Origin: Mastigocoleus testarum BC008
GTDB lineage: Bacteria; Cyanobacteriota; Cyanobacteriia; Cyanobacteriales; Nostocaceae
Assembly: GCF_001456025.1 (NCBI RefSeq)
Contig: NZ_LMTZ01000106.1
Span: 6,931-70,930 of the forward strand
Reading direction: 5' to 3'
DNA: 64,000 nucleotides
Shown: positions 46,081 to 54,478 of the stretch, in pieces
How the letters are laid out: every line of letters begins with the position of its first letter
Numbering within the stretch: the first letter of the stretch is position 1
Program-made: the position numbers and the translations under genes
Notes under the pieces: model-generated
What the model was told of the DNA's origin: nothing
What the model saw: the letters and a program-made list of their open reading frames with translations, nothing else
Database searches by the model: none

Positions 46081-48291
46081 TTAACTATCTGGAGAAAATG
46101 AATTTTGTTTTGGACTTATTAAGTTAGGAGGAATAGCAGCTGAACCTAACGCCATAGACATAAGTATTTTTTGCGAGACAGCTTCTGGACAATCGCCGGG
46201 ACGTCGTTGGATATAACTACCATCAGACTGTAATTCCCAAGCTTGGCGGTTATCTGCTAGCATCATGCCTAAAATTTCTTGTAGGTCTTTTGCTAGGTCA
46301 GAATCCTGTATGGGAGTGATAGCTTCTACTCGCCGATCCAGATTGCGGGGCATCCAGTCTGCGCTACCGAAGTAAATCTCTTCATGTCCGTTATTGTAAA
46401 AATAGAAAATCCGCGAATGTTCTAGGAAACGGCCTACTATACTAATTACACTGATATTTTCACTCACATTTTTCAACCCAGGACGCAAACAACAAGTTCC
46501 CCGTACAATTAAGTCGATTTTTACTCCTGCTCGCGAAGCTTCGTATAACGCGGTAATAATTTGCGGGTCGATTAGGGAATTCATCTTGGCTACAATCCTT
46601 CCAGAAAGACCTTTTTGGGTATTTTCTATTTCCCGATAGATCAAATTCATGAAGCGATCGCGCATATTGACCGGAGCAACCAATAACTGTCGATAGGATT
46701 TTTGCCGGGAGTAACCTGTTAAGTAGTTAAATAAATCTGTTAGATCTGCTCCTAGATCTTCACGACAGCTAAATAAACCTAAATCTGTATAAAGTCTGGC
46801 TGTTTTCGGGTTATAGTTTCCGGTTCCGATATGTACATAACGACGGATGCGTTCTTTTTCTCGTCGTACTACCATGACGATCTTACTATGGGTTTTCAGT
46901 CCCACTAAACCATAAACTACGTGAACTCCTACACTTTCTAAACGTCTTGCCCAGTAGATATTATTTTCTTCATCAAAACGTGCTTTCAATTCAACTAAAA
47001 CCGATACCTGTTTGCCATTTTCCGCTGCTGCGATTAAGGCATCTACAATTGGTGAATCACCGGAAGTCCGGTACAAGGTCATTTTAATTGCCAATACGTC
47101 CGGATCGTGGGCTGAATCTGTAATAAATCTGACAACAGAACGGCTAAAGGATTGGTAGGGATGATGTACCAATAAATCTTTTTCTCGGATTACAGAAAAA
47201 ATATCCTGACCTTCATCAAGCTTAAGTAATCCAGAACCGGTATTAGGCTCTCTAAGAACTTGTAATCTTGGATGGACTACAGAACGCCAAGGTTGGTCTT
47301 TTAATTCTGGAAGTGGTAGTGATAAAAAATACATCAAGTCTCGCAATCCCAAAAGACCTTCCACCTGATAAACATCGCTATCAGACAAATTCAAATCTTG
47401 CAAAAGTCGGTTGCGAATAATTTCTGGAGTTTGAGATTGAAGTTCTAAGCGAACCGGAGTACCACCAACTCGACGCTTGCGTAATTCTTGTTCAATGGCT
47501 AAAAGTAAATCATCGGCTTCATCTTCTTCTAATTCCAAGTCAGCATCGCGGGTAATTCGGAAGGGGTGATATTCTTGAATGTTCATCCCCGGAAATAAAT
47601 ACTCTAAGTTGTGAGCAATTGCTTGTTCTAAAGGAACGCCCGTCCAAACAATGGATTTACCGTTGCGATTACTGCTTAAATCAGATGGTAAGGGTATAAA
47701 TCGGGGTAGAACTTTGGGAACTTTGACTCGAGCGAAGAATTCCTGTTCGGTTTCTGGATTTTTAATAACAACAGCTAAATTTAAACTCAGGTTAGAAATA
47801 TAAGGAAATGGATGACTGCGATCGACTGCAAGAGGAGTAATAACAGGAAATATTTGTTCTTCAAAATAATTGTTTAAATAATTCCTTTGTTGCTCGGATA
47901 GATCTATGTAATCTAGGATATGTACTCCATGTTTTGCTAGTTCGGGACGGAGTACTTGCTCAAAATGTTGGTTATGTTGGGTGACTAAAGGACGTAGTGC
48001 AAAGCTAATTTCATCTAATTGCTGTTGGGGAGTACGCCCATCAAAAGTTAATTTGCTTACTTTCGCTTCTACCTGTTGCTTTAATGCAGCAACTCGCACC
48101 ATGAAGAACTCATCTAGATTTGAACAAAATATTGCTAAAAACTTCAGGCGCTCTAGGAGAGGAGTTCGTGGATCGCAAGCTTCGTGGAGTACTTTGCTAT
48201 TAAATTCGAGCCAGCTCAATTCCCGGTTGAGATAGTATTTGGGATTGGTCAAATCTATTTGATCATTAACGTTCTTCTTGGACTTTGGCAT
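46081..48291 (-). CDS. ppk1: Polyphosphate kinase 1
   Basis: PPK1 makes polyphosphate from ATP. The 736-residue protein has the N-terminal RELSWLEFNSKVLHEA, the HPFPYISNLSLNLAV stretch, the phosphorylated His468 in GLVGLKTHSKIVMV, a second active-site His625 in FLEHSRIFYF, and HIGTGNYNPKTARLYTDLGL. Length and all key residues are normal, so it should be active. It lies 263 bases downstream of the usher gene on the same strand; linkage to that cluster is probably accidental. Confidence 0.97.
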   Translation of the reverse strand: MPKSKKNVNDQIDLTNPKYYLNRELSWLEFNSKVLHEACDPRTPLLERLKFLAIFCSNLDEFFMVRVAALKQQVEAKVSKLTFDGRTPQQQLDEISFALRPLVTQHNQHFEQVLRPELAKHGVHILDYIDLSEQQRNYLNNYFEEQIFPVITPLAVDRSHPFPYISNLSLNLAVVIKNPETEQEFFARVKVPKVLPRFIPLPSDLSSNRNGKSIVWTGVPLEQAIAHNLEYLFPGMNIQEYHPFRITRDADLELEEDEADDLLLAIEQELRKRRVGGTPVRLELQSQTPEIIRNRLLQDLNLSDSDVYQVEGLLGLRDLMYFLSLPLPELKDQPWRSVVHPRLQVLREPNTGSGLLKLDEGQDIFSVIREKDLLVHHPYQSFSRSVVRFITDSAHDPDVLAIKMTLYRTSGDSPIVDALIAAAENGKQVSVLVELKARFDEENNIYWARRLESVGVHVVYGLVGLKTHSKIVMVVRREKERIRRYVHIGTGNYNPKTARLYTDLGLFSCREDLGADLTDLFNYLTGYSRQKSYRQLLVAPVNMRDRFMNLIYREIENTQKGLSGRIVAKMNSLIDPQIITALYEASRAGVKIDLIVRGTCCLRPGLKNVSENISVISIVGRFLEHSRIFYFYNNGHEEIYFGSADWMPRNLDRRVEAITPIQDSDLAKDLQEILGMMLADNRQAWELQSDGSYIQRRPGDCPEAVSQKILMSMALGSAAIPPNLISPKQNSFSPDS

Positions 48292-48554
48292 GATTACCTG
48301 AGGGAAATTCGGTTGTGGGCAATAATGGGCAATAATTCAAGTCATTGACTAAATTTTTTGATTCCCTTGAAGAAAGTATTTTATATCTATATGGTTATGG
48401 TAGTTGAAATTGGACACGAAAATGTCCCTTCGCAAGATAATTAAACCAACCACTAGGTTAAAGGTTTTGATGCAAGGTTAAATTGCTGTTCTAAATTGCT
48501 TGAGATTTACCATTAATTCCCAATCCCAATATCTCGATATTTAATCCCCAAATA

Positions 48555-51500
48555 TCAATTTTTCTTGCTTTCTTTCGTTGCAGTAGAAATAGGTAGTCGC
48601 AGATTCTGGTCGTAAACAAATTCGTTGCGAATTTCTATATTGCGTTTGGGTAACCGTCTTTGCTTATTTAGATTTTCCTGAGGAGAAATCTGTAATGTAT
48701 ATTTGCCAACAGGAACTCCGTCAAGGCGATATAGACCAAACTTATCCGTAACGCCGGATAATACTCTTGCCCCAGAAGGATTTACTAATTCTATTCTAAC
48801 TCGGGACATCGCTTTACCTGCAGTATCAGTAATTCGCCCCGCAACACCATATTCTATTCTCGTTGGAAAATTGAGCTGGGTAACCGCAGAACTAGCAACT
48901 TCAGCAACCATGCTAGTTTTTGGAACTGCTATTTCTATTGGTAGCTCTTCTGTTTCTAATTCCACCACATGTAGACCTACTTTTAAATTCCCAATAAAGA
49001 AATTACCATCTTTATTAGTTTTTGAACTACCAACCAAATTATTGTATTGGTCATAAACCTTGACAAAAGAGCCCTTTAAGTCCCAATTTTGCTTTTTATC
49101 TTCTATTATTAATTTCCCAGCGATCGCACCTCGCTCTTTACCAATTCCACTAGCTCTTGCTGGTGTAACTCTACCACCTACAAAGGATAGATCTGAGATC
49201 AATGACACAGACAAACTACCGTCATCTAAACCACCAAAACCATTCCTAGCCCTCGAAGGAATTCCTTGATAATCAAGTCTAGCCAATAAACCGGGAAGTA
49301 CTTGCATGCTTGCGCCTACCAATGGTCCGAATTCACCATCGCTGTAAGCCAGTCCCAAATTCCAACTAAGTTGTCGCAAACTTCTGGGGGAACGACCAAA
49401 ACTGACTGAGTAACGGGGAGCTAAACCTTGACCGAATTCGCTTCCCAAAGACACTTGGTAATTGCGATTGAAATCGTATCTTAAATCAGAGATGTAGGCA
49501 TCACCGTAGGTATTAAAAGATAATCTTGTGGAGTTACTCGGTCTAAAGAAAGCGTTGAATAAATAATCTCCATTGATATCTGGTCTACCGTTTAAAGAGA
49601 GAGTAGAAAAAGGTCTAGCAAAAAAAGTTGGCAAAATATAATCTGCTGAACTACCCCCATCTTTACGACTGCGACCAATAACACCTAGGCTGAATTTATT
49701 ACTAAAGCGATACTTTGCTTCCAAGCTATGGTTAAAGCGCTCTCCAGTACTGTTAATACGATATCCTTCAGGTAAAGATTGGGAATTCGCATTGATTTCC
49801 AGCTTATCAAATTGGATATCCAAGTCCGCAGCATAACCAAGTTCGCCACGGGAACTACCCACACTAGCAGATAAAATTATTGGATTTGCTAAACGCCACA
49901 CCAAGCCAGCTTGTCCCTGTAAAGCATCAGGAACGGCTTGCAAAGAACCTTCAAGAGTCAGATTATTAGTAAGACCTTGGCGTAATTGATAAAAACCAAC
50001 TGGTTTCCCTTCATCAGAAGAGGTGTAATCATCAAATAAACTATCTTGAACCAGGTTACCGTTAAATCCTAAACCCGCTAGTTGGACATTACCTCCAGAT
50101 GGTAGTAATAGGTCAGAAGCATTCAACCTAACGGAACGAATATCTCTAGGTACGCGTAAATCATTGCGGTCAAATATCGCAATTTCAATTTCTTTACTTT
50201 GACCGACAGGTAATCTAACATCAAGAAATTCATATCGCCCGTCAAACCCTACTTGCTGTTGGGCTATAGGAATACCCCCAACTCTCAATTGGACAAAACT
50301 AGCTGGTGGGGCTTGACCGCGAAAGGTTTGTACTGGTCGAGAACGTCTAGGTACGAGTTCGTTAGCGTTATAACTTGGATTAAATCTATCTTCAGGGAGA
50401 TTACTATAACCAAGTTGAAACCCAGTAAGACCAACTCCATTAAGGAGAGGGTGCAAACCTACTCTTTGTTTACCTACCTGATAACGAAATCGACCGTTAC
50501 GTCTGTAGAAGAAATATTCAGAAATATTTGGCTGATTCTCAAAGTTATTATCTAAACGTAAGCGGAAAGCACCGCCTAAAAGTCTACCACCCAATTGGCT
50601 CGAACTACGTAGAAGAGTATCTCCCCTACTATTATAAAAATTAAATTCTTGCTTCAAACTAGAAATTCCGCTTCTGGGAGCCAAAAAATCAGGTTGTAAA
50701 TCTATTCCTTCTCGTCTTCTTTGTTGGGAACCTCCACGCCAAGGTAAATCTGCTAGTAGACTTAAATCGGCAGTGTTTAATTCTAAATCTATCTTGAGCT
50801 TTTCTTTGAGAACTTCTTTACTAACGTAAATAATGCCATTAATCTGCTTGAATAATTCAGGCTTAATATCTACAACTCCCAAAGGGCTTTGAACCTGAAA
50901 ATTATCATTGTCCACTTCAAACGTAAATTCAGCAATCTCAGCAAAACTTTCTAGAGGTATCAGTAAAGTATTATCTAACTGAAGAATATCTAGAGTACCG
51001 ACTTCCCTACCATTAATGATTACTCCAACTAAAAAAGGTTCTCCGGGTCTTTGTGCTAGTTGAAGTGAATATTTTTGATAACTTTGAGTATTTTCATTAT
51101 CTTGTAGTGTTTCCTGCTTTTGATTCGCTAATCTTACTCGAAGACTATCGGTATTCTTATTTAGATTATTGCTATTGTTTTCAGAGCTATTTTTGGTTTT
51201 TAGGTTATTATTCGAATTTTTATTAGTTGATATATTTCCTTGAGAAGAAGCGATTTCAATAGATTTTTTACCGTCGTCACTTAATTTTATTGCTTCGCTA
51301 TTTGATTGCTGCAAAGAAGTAGATATGGCAGTAACAATTAATTCTTGAACTATTGATAGAAATTTAACTGCATTAAATTTAGTATTCCTAGAAATTGTTG
51401 TACTATTAAGATTATCTTTATGTCGTTCTGTTTTTTCTGTACTATTAGTTTCTTCAGGATTAGCATCTCTTGAAACTGGGACTTTACCAATTTTTAAATC

Positions 51501-51965
51501 ACTAATAAGAATTGGTTTTTTAAAGGATGGTTTTTTAATGATTTGTGATTCGACCTCAACTGCACTATTATTAGTAGTGATATTGTCAATCGAAGCATAT
51601 AAAGAAACACTGATAATTTCTTGAACAGCAGCGAGAATTTTCCCCACCGTATTTTTTTGCTTAGCCTTTTGAACTGCTAATTTTGTTGTAGAATCATACT
51701 CTTGTGGAAATGTATTTACCTGAGAATTATTTTGGGGAGTTATATTATGATTTTTTTGTTCTAATAATGTATTGGTAGCTGATAAAGAATTTGATTGACT
51801 GGTACTATCAGCTTTTTGACTTGAATAATTTTTTACCGCAAAAGCTTTTACTTTATCAGGTTTTCGCAGCTTTTGAGCGACTAGATATTTGTCTGCAGAC
51901 ACCTTATCAGATGTCATCATCAGAATAATTGCTGGGGGTGTAGGTGGTAAAGCTGGGTAGAGCAT
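48555..51965 (-). CDS. Outer-membrane usher of a chaperone-usher fimbria system, with C-terminal carboxypeptidase-regulatory-like domains
   Basis: Ushers are outer-membrane barrels that receive chaperone-bound subunits and assemble the pilus. In this 1136-residue protein, residues 309-400 look like an usher N-terminal domain (PFLVGVIINGREVGTLDILQ). Residues about 435-960 show barrel strands, with a plug-type segment at about 545-610 (FRGQAPPASFVQLRVGGIPI, then YEFLDVRLPVG). Two carboxypeptidase-regulatory-like beta domains follow (GAIAGKLIIEDKK..., YGVAGRITDTAGK...). Residues 1-300 are Asn/Ser/Lys-rich, without a clear signal peptide, and contain two similar hydrophobic helices (106-125, 197-217). 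A TAG lies nine codons before the ATG, so no upstream start exists. Divergence makes the subclass uncertain. Confidence 0.8.
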   Translation of the reverse strand: MLYPALPPTPPAIILMMTSDKVSADKYLVAQKLRKPDKVKAFAVKNYSSQKADSTSQSNSLSATNTLLEQKNHNITPQNNSQVNTFPQEYDSTTKLAVQKAKQKNTVGKILAAVQEIISVSLYASIDNITTNNSAVEVESQIIKKPSFKKPILISDLKIGKVPVSRDANPEETNSTEKTERHKDNLNSTTISRNTKFNAVKFLSIVQELIVTAISTSLQQSNSEAIKLSDDGKKSIEIASSQGNISTNKNSNNNLKTKNSSENNSNNLNKNTDSLRVRLANQKQETLQDNENTQSYQKYSLQLAQRPGEPFLVGVIINGREVGTLDILQLDNTLLIPLESFAEIAEFTFEVDNDNFQVQSPLGVVDIKPELFKQINGIIYVSKEVLKEKLKIDLELNTADLSLLADLPWRGGSQQRRREGIDLQPDFLAPRSGISSLKQEFNFYNSRGDTLLRSSSQLGGRLLGGAFRLRLDNNFENQPNISEYFFYRRNGRFRYQVGKQRVGLHPLLNGVGLTGFQLGYSNLPEDRFNPSYNANELVPRRSRPVQTFRGQAPPASFVQLRVGGIPIAQQQVGFDGRYEFLDVRLPVGQSKEIEIAIFDRNDLRVPRDIRSVRLNASDLLLPSGGNVQLAGLGFNGNLVQDSLFDDYTSSDEGKPVGFYQLRQGLTNNLTLEGSLQAVPDALQGQAGLVWRLANPIILSASVGSSRGELGYAADLDIQFDKLEINANSQSLPEGYRINSTGERFNHSLEAKYRFSNKFSLGVIGRSRKDGGSSADYILPTFFARPFSTLSLNGRPDINGDYLFNAFFRPSNSTRLSFNTYGDAYISDLRYDFNRNYQVSLGSEFGQGLAPRYSVSFGRSPRSLRQLSWNLGLAYSDGEFGPLVGASMQVLPGLLARLDYQGIPSRARNGFGGLDDGSLSVSLISDLSFVGGRVTPARASGIGKERGAIAGKLIIEDKKQNWDLKGSFVKVYDQYNNLVGSSKTNKDGNFFIGNLKVGLHVVELETEELPIEIAVPKTSMVAEVASSAVTQLNFPTRIEYGVAGRITDTAGKAMSRVRIELVNPSGARVLSGVTDKFGLYRLDGVPVGKYTLQISPQENLNKQRRLPKRNIEIRNEFVYDQNLRLPISTATKESKKN

Positions 51966-52180
51966 ATCTAAGTAATAAAATTCAAATAACTAGCCAAAAT
52001 ATCCAGCTGTTAACTCTAATTAAAAGAAGTTAAAAATAGCTTATGTAGTTTTGCAATTTTGCAAATTTTTAAATCTTCGATTTTTCAAATTCTCGACTTT
52101 TCAAATTCTTAAATTTTTAGACTCTTGACTTTTTAAATATCTCAGAATAAAAGTATCTTTAAGTCTTCTTATAAATAGAA

Positions 52181-53071
52181 TCAAAACTTTTTATTTACGG
52201 ACTTAGAAGTATTAGATAAAGGCGGAACAGTGAAAGGAATACCCTTATCAATAGGAATTCCACTTAAATCACCATTAATGTCTAAAATGTATTTTCCTGG
52301 TGGTAATTTCTTTGCTACTGGAAGTATCTGCTGACGACGGGTTGTAGCTAAAACAGGCTTGATTTTAATTTTTCCTGCAGCTAAGACATTAGCCGGTAAT
52401 TTTATTTTTGATTTATCTAAACCTGGTATATTTTTAGTTACTTCTGAACCTGGATACTTAGCTGCTTCCCAAATAGCATACTGTCCATTCATACGCACAT
52501 GGGCATTTCCTTGACTGGAAATATCAAAAACCGCTGTTGTCAAACCATTGGAATTAGTATCTAAGTTTACAGAATTAAGAATGCCAACTCTTTTTATTTC
52601 ACCAGAATAAGCATAAATAACTACCCCCATGCTAGCAACAGTAATTAAAGAGTTTGGATTCCGGTTTTTATTTTGTCGTGGAATTTCTTCAAGGTTGATG
52701 ATCGCTCGATGTTCTCCAGGAGCCAGTTTAACTTTGGGACGAATAGCAAAGCGAATTGTTTGTTCGCCACCAGGGGGAATAGTAAATCTAGAAGGGGTAA
52801 AAATAATTGCTTGGTCTAAAGTCTGCTCGGTGGATTCTATTTCTTGTAATTTGCTATTTTTGTCCAGAGTCCACGAGCGGATATTAGCCTTCATTTGTAC
52901 TGGCTTATCGTCAAAATTTTTAATTTTGAGGGACTGTGAACGCTTTTTACCACCAATGGGAATTTCAAAACGAGGGGGACTAACACTAACCTCAATTCCA
53001 TCGACGCTCTCAATCCCAAGTGTTAAAAGTGCAATCAAACTTAAACCAATACTTTTGAATTTATGTAACAT
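52181..53071 (-). CDS. PapD-like periplasmic fimbrial chaperone
   Basis: The protein from the ATG at 53071 (MLHKFKSIGLSLIALLTLGI) has a signal peptide and a two-domain immunoglobulin-like chaperone build. The first domain contains VSPPRFEIPIGGKKRSQSLKI, then IIFTPSRFTIPPGGEQTIRFA, the G1-strand-like stretch that donates to subunits, and GEHRAIINLEEIP. The second domain is about 170-280 and ends in YILDINGDLSGIP. GAGGAG and AAGG lie before the chosen ATG; the frame opens earlier at a GTG (53092). It sits between the usher and the secreted accessory gene, 51 bases after the latter. Confidence 0.8.
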   Translation of the reverse strand: MLHKFKSIGLSLIALLTLGIESVDGIEVSVSPPRFEIPIGGKKRSQSLKIKNFDDKPVQMKANIRSWTLDKNSKLQEIESTEQTLDQAIIFTPSRFTIPPGGEQTIRFAIRPKVKLAPGEHRAIINLEEIPRQNKNRNPNSLITVASMGVVIYAYSGEIKRVGILNSVNLDTNSNGLTTAVFDISSQGNAHVRMNGQYAIWEAAKYPGSEVTKNIPGLDKSKIKLPANVLAAGKIKIKPVLATTRRQQILPVAKKLPPGKYILDINGDLSGIPIDKGIPFTVPPLSNTSKSVNKKF

Positions 53072-53122
53072 TTGAACCTTTATACTCCTCACAGATCGAA
53101 CAAAATATTTTAGGAATACCTT

Positions 53123-53659
53123 TTACAAACAACCACTATCGTTGCGTTTGACGCATACTGATATTTGTCCTTGGTAACTACCTGCATTCCCAGTTTTAAA
53201 TGCATCCCCAAACAGCAGGCGTACGCCTCCTTCTACTACACTTGTGCTGGTATTAGGGTCGTTAGATACTTCCCTAATGTCTAACGGTTCCAGGGTTACA
53301 CTCAGAAAAGGATTGCCATTTTCATTAGAAGTTGTAATTGTGTATTGGGCTACTAAGTCGGGTACATCTTCAGTTGGAACTCGCATTCGCCAAAGTTGTG
53401 GTAGCTCGCGGGAAATTACTTCATTAAATGAGGGAGCTACTAGTAACTGTCCTTGAGTACTTGCAGTTCCGCTCTGGCTTGGTAAAATATCTTGAGGTCT
53501 TAAAGGAGAAATATTTACAGGTTCGGAGCTAAAAGATAATTCGTAATCACTGCTAGGATCTGGTGGTGGTGATGTTTGCGCCGTAACTTGTAATTGAGGT
53601 ATGACTAAAAGTGCCATAACCATCAACCAGTAGTATCTCAAATTGAGTTGGCAACTCAT
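53123..53659 (-). CDS. Secreted protein of the fimbrial cluster, possible minor subunit
   Basis: The 178-residue product has a signal peptide (about LRYYWLMVMALLVIPQLQVTA) followed by a Pro/Ser-rich stretch and a beta-rich domain (LVAQYTITTSNENGNPFLSV, GVRLLFGDAF). The C-terminus has a Cys pair in SVCVKRNDSGCL that could form a disulfide. I do not recognise the family. Placement between the candidate pilin and the chaperone suggests a minor or tip subunit, or an accessory factor; this is inference. Confidence 0.65.
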   Translation of the reverse strand: MSCQLNLRYYWLMVMALLVIPQLQVTAQTSPPPDPSSDYELSFSSEPVNISPLRPQDILPSQSGTASTQGQLLVAPSFNEVISRELPQLWRMRVPTEDVPDLVAQYTITTSNENGNPFLSVTLEPLDIREVSNDPNTSTSVVEGGVRLLFGDAFKTGNAGSYQGQISVCVKRNDSGCL

Positions 53660-53914
53660 GGTATTTAAAATTTATGTTGCAGATATTTCTTTGAAAGTAG
53701 TATTGGGAAGGGAAAATAATATTGTGTTTGGATGAGTATTGTGTCCGTATTAAATACTTGTCATTAAATTTTCCTCGCTCTCAACTCTGTTTGAGAGAGT
53801 TTGTGGAGTCTTCTGATTACTTTGAATTTTCTTTTTACAGGGATAACCTGATTTGAAATATTACTGGAAGCAGGCGAAACGCCTGCACCCGAATAATTTG
53901 TAATTGGATCTGGA
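53660..53914. other. Intercistronic stretch in the fimbrial cluster
   Basis: This 255-base gap has no gene. It holds two hairpins: GCAGGCG-AAA-CGCCTGC at 53870-53886, just after the candidate pilin gene, and CTCTCAA/TTGAGAG at about 53776-53795. Such hairpins after a major-subunit gene can stabilise its mRNA and lower downstream expression. Confidence 0.5.
53870..53886 (-). terminator. Hairpin after the candidate pilin gene
   Basis: A perfect GC-rich 7-bp stem with a 3-base loop lies 29 bases beyond the pilin stop codon. Only UUCC follows on the minus strand, so it is at best a partial terminator or a processing/stability hairpin. Confidence 0.5.
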
Positions 53915-54478
53915 TTAGAGTTGTGCTTCTGCTTTCACTCTAACCATACCTCCGCTATATGTTCCAGTAGCCCTAGCATTTGTCAGATCAAATACAAAGT
54001 CAGCACCACCAACCAAAGGTGTGGTTGCAGTTGGACTTCCATTAGGTTGAGTGGGTGTAACGCTAGTGATTGTTGCAGTAGATGCAGTATCTGTAGTGCT
54101 TGTCAATGTGTCTTGAGTTGCTTCAATGGTCACATCAACATTTGTACCACTATTAGCCCAAACGGCGTAGAGTTCTTTAACTTGTTTTGGTACCGCTGAT
54201 AATTGATTTCCATCAGCAAGAGATGGTCTTGGGGCTACAGTAAGGTTGGTATTCCCATCAGTTGTATTGTTAGTTGGGTCAAAATCTTTGTCATTTGCTC
54301 CCAAATCTCCTTGAGTAATATCCAAACTGATATTTTCAAAAGTCCGCAAGAACATTGTCGGTTGAATAGTGATTTCAACATTGACCTCTTGCTCTACTGC
54401 ATTTGCAGGCGCACCTATTACAATGCTACCAACTGCACTCAAGCTAGCAGCAATAATTGCTAAAAATTTGGTTTTCAT
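53915..54478 (-). CDS. Candidate major fimbrial subunit (class 5/CFA-I-like)
   Basis: The 187-residue product has a signal peptide (MKTKFLAIIAASLSAVGSIV, cleaved after ANA) and a Thr/Asp/Asn-rich beta protein without Cys. The mature start VEQEVNVEITIQP resembles the donor strand of enterotoxigenic E. coli CfaB (VEKNITVTASVDP, from memory), and the end TGTYSGGMVRVKAEAQL resembles CfaB's GNYSGVVSLVMTL. An AAGGA precedes the ATG. It is first in a cluster with a chaperone and usher, as expected for a major subunit. The match is by eye and needs a structure-based test. Confidence 0.65.
   Translation of the reverse strand: MKTKFLAIIAASLSAVGSIVIGAPANAVEQEVNVEITIQPTMFLRTFENISLDITQGDLGANDKDFDPTNNTTDGNTNLTVAPRPSLADGNQLSAVPKQVKELYAVWANSGTNVDVTIEATQDTLTSTTDTASTATITSVTPTQPNGSPTATTPLVGGADFVFDLTNARATGTYSGGMVRVKAEAQL

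Noticed and set aside
48455..48482. Two AGGTTAAA direct repeats upstream of ppk1, considered as a Pho box
   Set aside because: The spacing is 20 bases, not the 11/22 expected for SphR/PhoB half-sites, and the middle half-site is poor.
50253..50555. 100-codon plus-strand frame opposite the usher gene
   Set aside because: It lies wholly inside the usher coding region, which has a clear protein signature; it is a shadow frame.
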